The notes beneath the pieces were generated by a model. It saw only the letters and a program-made list of their open reading frames with translations. It was not told the DNA's origin and searched no databases. Both the position numbers and the translations under genes were made by a program. From Podospora pseudocomata (Eukaryota; Ascomycota; Sordariomycetes; Sordariales; Podosporaceae), in assembly GCF_035222375.1 (NCBI RefSeq), contig NW_026946365.1, positions 1,054,001-1,118,000 on the forward strand: DNA of 64,000 nucleotides, written 5' to 3'. Of this stretch, positions 47,648 to 62,599 are shown piece by piece; position 1 is the first letter of the stretch; every line of letters begins with the position of its first letter.

Positions 47648-48616
47648 TCATGACTGTGGTCAGCACTGTGAGAGAACTGGCAAGAATCAAGTGATATTAA
47701 CTCATGCGCAGAAAAAGAGGCAGTCAGTCAGAACCCGGTGGTCGAGAAGCCCGTTATGGGAGCCGGTATTCTCTGGAGCATGACAACAGGTCGACATACA
47801 GTCTGTAGGGGCGAGTAAGAAGCGGCAACAGGTCGACCTTATCTTGTACATAGAATATAGCTGGACGCTGAGCTGGGTGGGATCGGAAATGAGAACAGTT
47901 GATAGAGCCAGCAGAAACCAGGTCTTGTTGAGGTATCCTCATAGAATGTATACTTGCAGCGCGGGTGTTGACACCTGATGAGAGCGACACGCAATGAATG
48001 GGCCATGACTGGAATATAGAGGATAAATCGCTAGTTAATATCCAGAGATTGTACGCTGCCACTGAACAGAATCTCACAGCTCAGGTCATGACCGGCTATT
48101 GTAGTCCAGACAATTCCGCGCACCTGATGGATGGCTCCAGTGCATGCTGCTGCTAGGTATGACAGGTATCAGTTATGGCCAGGCTCGATGCAAACAACTT
48201 CAATCACCATTTTCAACTCAACCACGATCATGAGCTCAAGTCTCACCAGCCACAATCACACATGTATGAATAGATCGTCACATCGCAGTTCGGACGAATT
48301 CCAGAACCCGGCCCGCCAGCTCCCGCTGCAGCGCCTTCCCGCACCGCCCCACTCCAAATCCCCCCTAAAAGAGCTTATCTCCGGGTGACGAGCCAAGGCG
48401 GCGCTGCTGACGTAGCTGGCCACAGCGGTTCTTCATCTCAGGTGCCGACAGCCTTCATGAGACACCTCGGATTTCGGAACCCGCATTCGGCCGCGTCACT
48501 TCTGTTTTTATACAAAACAACAACGATCTGTCATTTTGCTTTATTTGCTTGATATCGCTCTCTTGTCCTTTTTTTGTTGCAGATCGACCTTGAATTTCTG
48601 ACAATAGCTCCAAGCC
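47648..48616. other. Intergenic, no supported gene
   Basis: A 107-codon minus-strand frame (47754-48077) and short plus frames show no features. The last few hundred bases are the lipase promoter and leader. Confidence 0.45.
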
Positions 48617-50038
48617 ATGGACGAGTACTCGGGCGGAACACCGGAAGCTGACCATCTCTGCGTCTTGGTCCACGGGGTTTGTCATGTCAATGGCGCATTA
48701 GCCTCAAGTCAAATCAGCTGCTAATTTTTGTTGTGCAGCTATGGGGAAACCCAAACCACATGAAAAACGTCGCCAAAGCCCTTCGCGATCAATTTCCCCC
48801 AAATAAGCTGCGTATCCTCGTCGCAAAGCGCAACAGCGGCTCCTTTACCTACGATGGGATCGAACTCGGTGGCGAGCGCGTGTGTTTGGAGATCGAGGAG
48901 GAGCTGGCGTTGATCAAGAGCAAGGGTGGAAATATCAAGAAGATAAGCATCGCTGGCTACTCGTTAGGTGGACTTGTCGCAAGATATGCCATCGGGCTGC
49001 TTCATGCGCGGGGTGTTCTGGATGACCTCGAGTGCAAGGTATGTTGGCCAGCCACCTCGATTGATGCAACTGACCCAATGCTAACCTGATCCCTAGAATT
49101 TCACAGCTTTCGCGAGCCCTTTCCTGGGAGTACGAGCCCCTTTGCGAGGTTGGTCAGACAGGATATGGAACAGCCTGGGCGCACGAACACTCTGCATGTC
49201 TGGGAGGCAACTCTTTGGCATTGACGAATTCCGTGACACGGGCAAGCCTCTTGTTGCTGTTCTCGCAGATCCGAAGTCGATCTTCATGGCCGGTCTGGCC
49301 CGATTTCAACGACGCACGCTCTACACCAACATTGTAAATGACAGAAGCGCCGTTCATTACACGACGGGGATCACGAAAACAGATCCATATGTGGACATGT
49401 CAAAAATCAAGACCAACCCTTTACCAGGCTACGACGGTGTCATTCTCGATCCAAAGAACCCAGTGTCCCCCGCCGCACCCAGAGACCCAGAACCGCTGAT
49501 GCAATCAGTCGAGAAGTGGGCAAAGCGAGTCCCAATCATCGCGACAATAGTCGTCTTCGTCCCCGTTGCGCTCCTAGCGTTCTTCACCAACGCCGCCATC
49601 CAAACAGTCCGCTCGTCTCAGCGTGTAAAACTCCACGAGAGTGGAATGGCTGGTATCAAAATAGAAGGCTACAGAGTCAACCTCTGGATCAAGGAAATGC
49701 GCGAAGCTGTCGAGGACACCTACGAGCACATCAACAACTCGCAAAGTCAACAATACTTGGGACTGTCGGAGGATGACGATGACAACAGCTCGGAAGATAG
49801 GCACCTGCTTTCGCTAGAGAGGAAACAGTCGCACCCGCATTTCCCTACGTTGGCGCTGGCACCGTATCAGTTTTCTGCTATTCAGGCGTTGGATAAGCTT
49901 GTGTGGAGAAAGTATCCGGTTTGGATACACAATGCGAGGCATAGTCATGCGGCGATCATTGTGAGGATGGATAAGAAGGGGTTTGAGGAGGGGTGGGTTG
50001 TTTTGAGGCATTGGGCGAGGGATGAATTTTTGGCTTGA
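48617..50038 (+). CDS. DUF676 serine lipase, Lpl1/ROG1-like
   Basis: Alpha/beta-hydrolase of the fungal DUF676 group; yeast Lpl1 is a lipid-droplet phospholipase. Exons 48617-48676, 48739-49038 and 49097-50038, introns of 62 and 58 nt in phase 0, giving 433 residues. The oxyanion segment LCVLVHG-LWGNPNHM is restored by removing the first intron. The nucleophile elbow is AGYSLGGLVARYAIG (GxSxG), followed by FASPFLGVRAPLRGW. A hydrophobic hairpin (VPIIATIVVFVPVALLAFF) in the C-terminal third could anchor it to a lipid droplet or ER membrane. A terminal His for the triad is likely in the last segment (HNARHSHAAIIV). The sequence is closest in style to Lpl1/YOR059C. Confidence 0.88.
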
Positions 50039-51907
50039 GGAGAGAATACCCAGGTGGGATGTTGAATTGGTTTTTTTGTTTGGGATATTTAATGGTATAG
50101 ATAGCGGGAGTTTGAGAGGTAGTATTGTTTTAGCGATGTTTGGAGAAGGGTTGGATATATATTACTTAGAGATTCTTTTGTTGGGTATGTTTTTTATTGT
50201 GTCATACCCATCAGTAGAAACACGCTTCTATTTTCTTGCATGCAAGCCTCTCAGCAATGATCGGGGTGGGGGGGGGGAGAGTGGAAGGCTGTTTGCGTAG
50301 GAGGTTGTTGGGTTTGTTTACATGAGAGTGTTGTAAGTTGGCACAGATACCACTAAACTAAGAATAAATAATGTTTGAAGATGTAATACAGTTTCGCTTG
50401 TGATGATGTTTGTCGAGGCTCAGATGGAGGCCTGACAATACAGAAGTCGATGCGATGAATCCTCGAGGAGTCGGGATGACGTTAATAATACAACAAGACG
50501 AAATCGGTCAGTCTCGGTTAGAGCACCTTTATAAGCATCTTTCTTATCTTGCAATAAAACGAACCGCTTTAGTAACCCACCACTAAAGGAACGAATCACG
50601 GCGTTATCCCTGAGAAGCTGTCTCAAGGAAGAAATCTGGCCCTCCTCCAATACCCCAAGCATGCATCCTCAGTCTCCTAAGCACGCATCAGTCATGGTCC
50701 AGAGCCAGACATACGAAATAAGAGGCGGACCCATGTTCTTCCATTTGGTTATTGCCATAAGTTAATCTGAGAGACAGAACCGGACAAAGTAAGCTTCGGT
50801 GTGCCTAGGGGCGGGTGAGCGAGAGACAGAAGGAAGTTTTCATTGGAAATCCTCAACACCACTCCGCACTTCGGTAGGTAAGGTAACGCAGGGTGAATGT
50901 GTCTATGGGCAGGTTATCCTGTTTGCCGACCGGTTTATCATATCCAACACATGCAGCCGCAGGTGGTGGGAATGAAGCGCAAGTGCTGATGAAAAGTTGG
51001 AGTTGCTCCACTTATCTTTAGAGTTTGATAAAGTCGACGTCAAGTTGGGATGAAGACGATATCGGTCGGAGTTGGGGGATAAAGGTGAGAAAATATGGGG
51101 AAGGGGGATGATAAGTGAATATATGGGATATTGCCCCCGAGGACGTCTCATGACTACCCTAACCCCCTTAACGTTGGTGGTCGCTTCCAAATTACTGACA
51201 AGACAAGGGAAGTACTTGGTTTGAGTTTTTTAAGGGTTATCTTAGTTCGAGAATATCAGTCTCTATAGCTAGAAATAATAGATTTGGAGGGATGAGAGAT
51301 TAAAGTAAATACTTGTAAAGATGAAAAGTGTTGAGGGGAGGGATTTTGATTTAGGCGGTTATATACATTGCGACATCTTCTAGACAGGATCAACACGAAG
51401 TCCTCTATACCAAAAAGTGTCCCCAATTTGGATAATTAACGCAAACAGTGCAGGATTACGGAAGAGGATTGGCCAACATTTTGTTTTCTCTCACCATTCA
51501 ATCTCCCCCAGAATCACTCGAGCAACTGGTCTTATCTTACATAAGTATCAATAAAAAATCACTAGCTTATGCAGCTTGTGCGACGCTGCCCTGACCAGCG
51601 CAAACCACCTGCCGCATAGCATTGCGCTGTTGTCGCATCGAAATCGTGAACTCAACCCCACTCCCCCACCCAGTAAGATTCCCGCTGTTGCAGATCGCCA
51701 CGTGGGCTTGACGCTAGACCTCTCTGGCACTAGCGCCAGCAAACACTCCGAACCCAACAGCTTGGTGCAGATTTGCGCCACTTTTTCTGGGCCAATCAGA
51801 AAACAGCCAAATAGCACAAGAGCTCCCTCAATTTAACAACCTCAACGCGTCTCCAATTCACCATTGTGGCTGCAGCTTGTTCACGGCTTCAACTTGGCAA
51901 CCAAACC

Positions 51908-51989
<82 letters not shown>

Positions 51990-51998
51990 GTTGTAAAA
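50039..51998. other. Intergenic upstream of the endonuclease III gene
   Basis: No gene called. An 80-codon minus-strand frame (50420-50662) starts with ATG and reads protein-like but has no support. The final part is the NTG1 leader, with a long AAC tract. Confidence 0.4.
51907..51989 (+). repeat. (ACC)n-(AAC)n microsatellite in the NTG1 leader
   Basis: ACC repeats to about 51921, then uninterrupted AAC repeats to 51989, ending ten bases before the ATG at 51999. Confidence 0.95.
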
Positions 51999-54128
51999 AT
52001 GAGGACGTCGCGCGTGGCTAGGGAGACCGCACGACTCTTTGAGACTGCGGCCTCGACTTCAACACCGCTCCGGCGATCATCCAGAACCTCGACTTTGGCC
52101 GCGCGATTCTCTTACAATACCAACGCCAGCCCCAGCGCAGCTATGACAAAGGTCGAAGAAAGCGACGTCGAAGTCGACGATGACGTCAAACTATCCCTTG
52201 GTTCAGATATTGAAGATGCGATCACGACAACCAGGGCGGCCAAGCGCCGGCGCACCGTGACCACTGCAGTCACCACACAAACCATCAACTCTTCGCCTCA
52301 CCGGCGAACCACTAGAGTAAAGGTAGAGCGCACGGCTGTCAAATCTGAAGGTGGCTCCGATTCCGACTTTCTCTCTTCCCTCTCCGACAACGAGGACATC
52401 AAGACCGCCATCAAGGAAGAGTCCAAGCCCGTCGTGCCCCGCGGCCGCGCTCGAAAACCAGCCCGCCGAGTCACCTCCCCGTCCGGCACGACCACCATAT
52501 CCCCACCTTCCGATTGGGAGGAGGTTTACAACCTCGTCAAAGAGATGCGCATCAACGGCCCAGCCGCCAATGCCGCGGTTGATACAATGGGCTGTGAGCG
52601 CCTTGCCGACCCCTCCTCTACAGTCAAAGACCGCCGCTTTCACACACTTGTTGCGTTGATGCTTTCCTCCCAAACCAAGGATACCGTCAATGCTGAAGCG
52701 ATGAAGCGTCTTCATACCGAACTCCCGCCGTTCGAGCCTGGTGCACCAGCTGGGTTGAACCTCAATAACATGCTCCACTGCCCCCCTGCCGTTCTGAACG
52801 AGCTCATTGGCAAAGTCGGCTTTCACAACAACAAGACAAAGTACCTACTTCAAACGGCGCAGATTTTGAAGGACAAGTTCAACGGGGATATCCCGCCTAC
52901 GATTGAGGGGTTGGTGTCACTGCCAGGTGTAGGGCCCAAGATGGCGCACTTGTGCATGAGTGCCGAGAATGGATGGAACAGAGTGGAGGGCATTGGTGTC
53001 GATGTTCACGTTCACCGGATCACGAACTACTGGGGGTGGAATGGACCTAAAGAGACCAAGACACCAGAGGAGACGAGAATGGCGCTGCAGAGCTGGTTGC
53101 CCAAGGACAAGTGGAAGGAGATCAACTGGTTGTTGGTTGGGCTAGGGCAGAGTGTCTGCTTGCCCGTTGGGAGAAGATGTGGAGACTGTGAGGTTGGATT
53201 GAAGGGGCTGTGCAAGGCGGCGGATAGGAAGAAGGTGAACGAGGGAAAGAAGAGACGGGAGGGGGTAAAGAAGGAGGAGGAGTTGGTTGAGAAGACTGAG
53301 ATCAAGGGGGATGATGAGGGTGGAACGGCGGCTAAGAGAGAGCAGCAAAGGGTGGTCAAAATGGAGGTTGTGGATGAGGGGATGCCCCCGCCGCCGAGCG
53401 ATACCCAACCCGAGCCGACGCCACAACCTGATCCCGAGTCGAACGTTGCCATCCCCTCCGTCGAGCAGGACGTTAAGCCCATCATCAAGGATGAAGAGGA
53501 TGTTGAGATGGCGCGCAGCGTGCCTATCAAAACTGACGGCGATGATCTCGATGAGGACATGGTCAAGAAAGAGGAGGAGGATGCCGTCAGAATCGATCAG
53601 TCGAGCCACCAACCCGAGGACGTCGAAATGAGCGATAGCCCCGAGGTCAAAGTCGGGATCCAGCTCGAGCCCCGAAGACGTCGTCGTATCCCCGCTGCGA
53701 TCCCCTCCCGAGGCCAATCTGAAGACCCCCCATTGGAGGAATCCGATGCCGAAGTCAAGGTCGAGGTAAAGCCCGAACTCCTCGCACGCCGAGTCCGCAT
53801 CCCGGCTCACATACCTTCTAGCCACGAGCCCGAGGTCAAGGTCGAAGTCAAGACTGACTTTGACAGAAGAGTCCGCATTCCGGCTCGTGTTCCTGCTGGG
53901 AATGAGTGTGACGATGAGGAGGCCGAGGTCAAAACCGAGATTAAGCCTGAACCGTTTTCCCGACGAGCTCGCATCCCTGCCCATATCCCAGAGCGGGAAT
54001 CATCGCCCGAGGTTAAAGTTGAGGTGAAGACGGAACCTACTCGAAGACGGGCTCGGATTCCGGCGCGTGTTTCTGGGAGAAGTGAGGAGGTGAAGGGCGA
54101 GCCGGATGTTAAAGAGGAGGATTCTTAG
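51999..54128 (+). CDS. ntg1: Endonuclease III-type DNA glycosylase/AP lyase (NTG1/NTH1)
   Basis: Bifunctional base-excision repair enzyme that removes oxidised pyrimidines, in nucleus and mitochondria. Single exon, 709 residues, start MRTSRVARETARLF at the ATG nearest the leader repeat. The basic N-terminus suits mitochondrial import. The HhH-GPD domain covers about residues 170-410: LMLSSQTKD, the hairpin LPGVGPKMAH with catalytic Lys314, and VEGIGVDVHVHRI with Asp335. A 4Fe-4S loop is formed by Cys387, 394, 397 and 405 (C-x6-C-x2-C-x7-C). All key residues are present. The enzyme is followed by an unusual tail of about 300 residues with five or so degenerate repeats of the form VKVEVKPE plus RRxRIPAHIP. 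Normal relatives end soon after the FeS loop. The frame is closed by TAG at 54126-54128, yet stays open beyond it (next entry). Confidence 0.93.
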   Translation: MRTSRVARETARLFETAASTSTPLRRSSRTSTLAARFSYNTNASPSAAMTKVEESDVEVDDDVKLSLGSDIEDAITTTRAAKRRRTVTTAVTTQTINSSPHRRTTRVKVERTAVKSEGGSDSDFLSSLSDNEDIKTAIKEESKPVVPRGRARKPARRVTSPSGTTTISPPSDWEEVYNLVKEMRINGPAANAAVDTMGCERLADPSSTVKDRRFHTLVALMLSSQTKDTVNAEAMKRLHTELPPFEPGAPAGLNLNNMLHCPPAVLNELIGKVGFHNNKTKYLLQTAQILKDKFNGDIPPTIEGLVSLPGVGPKMAHLCMSAENGWNRVEGIGVDVHVHRITNYWGWNGPKETKTPEETRMALQSWLPKDKWKEINWLLVGLGQSVCLPVGRRCGDCEVGLKGLCKAADRKKVNEGKKRREGVKKEEELVEKTEIKGDDEGGTAAKREQQRVVKMEVVDEGMPPPPSDTQPEPTPQPDPESNVAIPSVEQDVKPIIKDEEDVEMARSVPIKTDGDDLDEDMVKKEEEDAVRIDQSSHQPEDVEMSDSPEVKVGIQLEPRRRRRIPAAIPSRGQSEDPPLEESDAEVKVEVKPELLARRVRIPAHIPSSHEPEVKVEVKTDFDRRVRIPARVPAGNECDDEEAEVKTEIKPEPFSRRARIPAHIPERESSPEVKVEVKTEPTRRRARIPARVSGRSEEVKGEPDVKEEDS

Positions 54129-55709
<1,581 letters not shown>

Positions 55710-57965
55710 TTTGTTGTTTGCGAGTTTGTGATATACTGGGGGTAGTCGTGATTTTAAGCAGTTGGGTGTATATCACGAAATACCAAACACAAACCTACTA
55801 CCCTCGGCATTCAAGAATGGGATACTGTAAATCAATGTCACTGATACTACCATATCACACAGTTTCGCTTTTAGAAAATAGATTCCACATGCTAGTGATT
55901 ATTCAAAACGGTAATGAACGTATCTATCGATCTTGCAGAGTAGTCCTGATATGGCTTACACCCGGTATCCCCCACCTAGCTTCCTCCCCCTATCTCTCTT
56001 CACCGAATCTGACCCGGCAGATAAACAACTCTGAGTTGCTGTTACTGTCGTTGTCTTGTCCCGGACCCACCAACAAGCGGTGTTTATTGTCACCAATCTC
56101 GTGTGCAAACAGATACTCGCAAAAAGTGTTTACCGTCTGCGAACGCCATGCTTCGGCTTGCTGTGCGTGGATCCCGGGCAGCCAGCGAGACCTGACCTCC
56201 CGCTAACCATAACAGATGCTCGAGCGTCTCCGCGATTTGACCATCGATTGAAGTGGTGGCAACGTCTTATGCCAGCTAAGCAGCTTGGGATGTCCCTTTT
56301 TGATAGCTACCATGTTGGGATCATGGGGCTGAAATTTCATGCTGTTTGCGGTTGGTTGGGAAAGCTGGAAGAAAATGACAACGCTGGGGTTTGATGGAAA
56401 ATGCATTCGAGACTGCTGCCATAAACGGGACCTGACCTCTGACAAAGCGGGCGGTCGGCCGGCTTTCGAACGGTCGTCATCGTGGGCGCAAGAGCTACAT
56501 GGTGTCCGATGCCACTCTGATCTTCCCTTGGGATCGGTGAGCAGATCAGTGAACGGGGGGAATTCCGAGTATTCTGTTGCGAGCCTTGGCCGCCGCTCTC
56601 GTGCCTGCGCGCGCAGGCGAAGCTGTCGTCAACCCCTAATCAGGGTTTGATTAGTCACTGGGAAGATGATACACCAAAAAGTTGTTCTAATCGACAAGTT
56701 TGATATCATAAAGAGACAACAAAGCGGGCAGGAATGTGATCATATTACTCGGTATTCTCAAAGTTTATAACAGTACCCCTGGTCCAGTTTACAGCAGGAT
56801 ATCCTTAAATTGATATAGTCCTCGAAGCCCGAGAAGCTTGTTATGAATCATAGACCAAACACTTCTCCATCAGTAACCACAACAGAGGCCTGCACACGTA
56901 GTCATCACCAAGCAATAACAACAACAAACTACTAAAATCTGGATCTTGTTTGTTGTCAAAATCCAAATATGACATTCATCTAGGGTCCACGACATCCTCA
57001 CCCCAGTGGATAACCCCCCCCCCCGACCCCCCCGACCCACCAGCCCAATCGCCATTGTGACCTCCATGATACGATACCCCAGCTTTTAGTTCCGCATACC
57101 CTACATGCGTGGGCCGGTGGGTCACCCAACTACCTATCTAGGCTGACGCTTGCTTGCTTGCGTGGTCATTCCAGGAAAAAAAGAGAGTCATGTTTTTGCA
57201 GATACGATATCGGAGCTATTCGGAAAGACGACATCGTGCTCTGTCGTCAACTTGTCGTCATTAGCAACCCTCCAATTTCGTCACCCATGGCGAAAAAGCC
57301 ACCAACACTATTGAGCATCTAGTTTGTTTTGTTTGTGAATTTTTATTTTATTTGTTTGTTTGATCACCTCGTCTTCCAAACGAGCCAACAAAAAAAGGTG
57401 TAATTGTAAATGTCCATCCATCCATAGCCATGATTCTCAGCTGCACGCCACCTCTCGGCGCGGCTGCCAAACAAACCCATTTATCCCCCTCCTGTCTTGC
57501 GCCGTGACGCCTTGCCAAATTCCGGAAAAGTCAGAAAAAAAATTATGCTCGAGGAGTGGTTTCGTTTTTGCCGAAGAGCCGCCCTCTTGCCCCCATCTGA
57601 AATGGGGGCGATGTGAATCAGAGGTTGTAAGATATATACTGTGTGTGGCGTTGGGACGATATGCTTGGTGCAAGCCACGTCGAGTCTTGGGTATTCGCAA
57701 AGATGAACCTAGGTATCATCATCGCAAAAAAAAACCAAAAAAAAACAGACCAAGCTAATATGGATCACTTTTTCCCTACTACCGGAAAAAAGGACCGGAC
57801 GGCTTCGCTATGTGTGATGGACGATGGGCGCATGCTTGCTCGATAGATAACAAGGTCGTAAAGGAGGCGAAAAGAAGCGAGCCGAGTCACGACTGCATCA
57901 TCGGCGGCATTGGACGAACAGGGATGGCCGATCGTCGGTGTCGTCGGGAAGAACAGCGAGAGCGT
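55710..57965. other. Intergenic, no supported gene
   Basis: About 2.2 kb between the acidic frame and the convergent AN1 gene. Several 80-166-codon frames overlap without motifs. It contains a perfect 16-bp palindrome at 56603-56618 and C-runs near 57015-57038. Confidence 0.45.
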
Positions 57966-58279
57966 TTATACACCCCTGATGACTTGGGTTCTTTCTTTGT
58001 TGAGCTGCATCGCGTTTTGCTCGAAGGCTTCCTTTTTGCACTGATTGGGGGAGAAGTAGTGTTAGCGAACATGTCTTCTTGTTCCGAGAGCACGTCCGAT
58101 AACCCCACGAGCCACCACTGAGATGGGTCGAAACTTACGTCCTCCAGGCCCTGGCACTTGTGGTCTTCTAGCAGACGGTGGTTGCTGCAATAGTGTCCGC
58201 CGCAGAAAGCGCAGTCGCCGGAAATGCGTTGGGCGACAGCCTTGCAGTCGGTGAGCGAGCATCTGACCTTCTTGGGCAT
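57966..58279 (-). CDS. Small AN1-type zinc-finger protein
   Basis: 71-residue protein almost wholly made of one AN1 zinc finger; AN1 proteins often act with the proteasome, Cdc48 or ubiquitin under stress. Exons 58279-58139 and 58040-57966; the 98-nt intron (GTAAGT to AATCAG) joins in phase 0 (GLED-CKKEAF). All eight ligands are visible: C-x4-C-x10-C-x2-C-x4-C-x2-H-x5-H-x-C in RCSLTDCKAVAQRISGD, then CAFCGGHYCSNHRLLEDHKC. The short tail KKEAFEQNAMQLNKERTQ is helical and charged. No ubiquitin-like or second AN1 domain exists, so it is smaller than yeast Cuz1 or Tmc1. Fungal orthologues of this compact form are common. Confidence 0.92.
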
Positions 58280-61107
58280 GTTGGGCGGTGTTGATTATTG
58301 GTCGAGTGTGAATGATGCCAGTGTCGAATAATGAAAAAAGAAGAATCGAGGAGAGGAAAACGGCTCGGAGGCGGAAAGAGGGAAGGGGGTGGCTGGTTTA
58401 TAACAAGAGAGAGAGATGGCCTGTCAGACTTGTTGAACAACACACAGATCTCACGTGGTGAAAGTTCGCGAACCAGGGCAGGGGAATGGTGGCTAAACTA
58501 GCAGACAAGCGCAATTGGAAATAGTTGGAAACCGTTCGACTTGACCAGGCCGAGGACCAAGGACCAAGGACGGACCGTGGTGAATGGTGAGGCAGGCGGG
58601 CGGGCAGTGGGCAGCGGGCAGCGAGTGAGCAGCGAGGTACAAGTGACTTGGCCGTCGATGACGGCAGGGGAGGCGAGGCCGGTCCCACCCAATGGATTAT
58701 GGAAGGCAGGGCGGTGCTTGCGTGGTCGGGTCCGCCGTTTGTAATCCAAGAGATCCACCCACCTGTTCTCCGGAGTTTGATCGCAAGGAGCACAGTCGGA
58801 GTCGGTGATGGCAAAGCAACAAGTAATTAGTCACTTGGTTCATGTCCATCACCACCTGTCGCAGACGGGATTTTCCTAGCGAATGTTGCCTCTAGAGCGC
58901 CTAGGTGTTTGTCTAAGCGTGCTGAGCTGTTGATAAGCCCGAGAGAAGACGGTAGCCTCGAGACTTGTCCCGGCCCGGCGAGAGGTATCGGGTACCTGTG
59001 GGACCCTCAAGGTTCCTTGTGATGCAGTGGAACGTACCCGAGCTAGGCCCAAGCCAGCGCATCTCACAAAGACAGCCTCTTCCCCAAGACGTCTCTCTCT
59101 CGTCTCTCGATAAAGAAGGTCCGTCCACGCGCCAAATGGCTATGTCCATCGGCCACCGGGAATTGCCAGATCTTCCCTCCCTCGGCTGACAGGTTGGGAC
59201 CATCATCTTCGTCTCCTTATCTTTCCGAGTGAGCACGGCGTTGCATCCCGCGGAACCAAGCAGCAACAACAACAAACAAGTATCTAAATGTCCAATATCT
59301 GAGGCCTCATGTCATGGCATATCGCCTCCCTGCTTGCATCTTGCATCCTGCCCCCAGCACCCGGCTATCGCCATGATCCCGGGTTGGGCAGCGGAATGAA
59401 TCTCCAATGTCTCACGGCGCGCCGGGCTAGACCACGCAGCACTGCAGTAGCAGCTGCAGCCATCAACCACACACCCAAGGTCACACATGTCCTCTTGTTG
59501 TTGATGTTGTACATCTTTTGGGTTGGTAGAAGGCCACTGCGGAAACCGGCCTGGTCACACATCCCGCCCGGAGTCCTGCTCTCGCGGGAACAAAACCTCA
59601 CCGCCAACCACTCACCCACTCAACCCCATATTAGACCCGACCACAGCGTCAACCCCATTTCGAGATTTTTGCCTGCCGTTCCTTTGCCTCCTTTGGATCA
59701 GCGAATTTTCGATGCTCCCATGGTGACTCCAACACCAATAATCTAGTTCTAGGGCCCATCACACAACCCCAGCGAATGACCTCGCACCACGACAGAGCCT
59801 AGATTATGGGCTTCGGTTGCAACACCCCAAAGCATAACATATGATCAGATATGCCTGTCAGCTCTTTTGATGTCCCCAAGCTCTCAACCTATCTTTTTTT
59901 CCTTGCAAAAGATCACCGGTCTCACACAGTCGTCCGTCTCACGCACACTATATCCCATTCTGGATTGTGGCCCCTTCCCTCTCCAAGGATCTAACAGGTC
60001 GGGTCGAACTCCGGCGTGCAGGATGCAAGGCCAATCATTTTAGTTTTTTGTTGTAACCAGCATTAACCCAACGGCCTTTTTTGGAGTCGTCCCTTCGGAT
60101 AATCTACACCCGATCGCAACGACTCGACAGCGGGTAGACGAATCTGTGAACAACTCACATGCAGGTCTCACCTTTTTCTTTTCTTTTTTCTGCCTCGTCC
60201 ACCACGACGACGACGGTTGAGAACACAACAGCATCCCGGGTGTTTCTGTCTTGATGTAGGGGATATTTCACTGCTCATATTTCATCAAACCTCACGGGTT
60301 GGGTCTAGACCGTTGTATACCTACCATCCATATCAGATATCATCTTCTCAAAAGCTTACACAAAGGGCCTAGATTGATTTGCCCCATAACCAAGATTTCT
60401 TGATCGTCTTACAGCACTTAAATACGAAGCTACCTACCTAGCTGCAAGCCATCAATACGCCAAAGTCTCTTCGGGCTTTCCCTCTCACCCAACTTTATGA
60501 GGGGCGGCCCCCCCTTCGGGAACGTTACACTACTTAGCCGGACCGGTAACTGCCAAACCGAGTCAGTCAGTCAGCCATGAGGCGAGCGGAAGCTCCTCCG
60601 TGATAAAACAAATAAGGGGTCCGTGTTTTGTTGAGCAGCACACACCCCCCCCTCCCCCCAAAAAAGGAAAAAAAAAGTACCAAATCCGACAAACCCCAAG
60701 TCGTGTTGTTGCATACTTCCTTCGTATCACGCACCACACCAAGACACAACGTTGGTGGTGGTGGTATTGTTCCGTTGGCTCTCAAGACGAACTATTTGCT
60801 AAAGTCGAGAGTTCGTAATGATTTGCGTTGTTGATTACAGGTCTCTAGGGGTTATGCTCAACCAGAATACATACACAGCAACAACTTCATGTTAAACCAA
60901 AACTTTCTCTCCAAGCATCAAGTTTCCACTTACACCTCAGCGCTACTAAACAATAGTTCACTCACGGCACCACGTTCCCACTTACAACAACAACTTAATA
61001 ACCTCTTCTCACTCACAAACACAAAGATCCCAAGTTGTTTAATCATCTTTTTTTCTTTCTTATTTTGCCCAAAAAGTACGAGTACAAGCCAACGCGAACC
61101 ATCTCTC
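58280..61107. other. Intergenic upstream of the AN1 gene
   Basis: About 2.8 kb. The AN1 promoter side has GC-rich repeats at about 58580-58630. A 145-codon plus-strand frame at 59309-59746 and smaller ones lack support. The final part is the 3' flank of the formaldehyde dehydrogenase gene. Confidence 0.4.

Positions 61108-62599
<1,492 letters not shown>

Noticed and set aside
50420-50662. 80-codon minus-strand frame with ATG start
   Set aside because: Reads protein-like but is isolated, short and without a recognised family.
59309-59746. 145-codon plus-strand frame
   Set aside because: Begins with a hydrophobic stretch resembling a signal peptide, but composition and lack of any motif do not support a gene.
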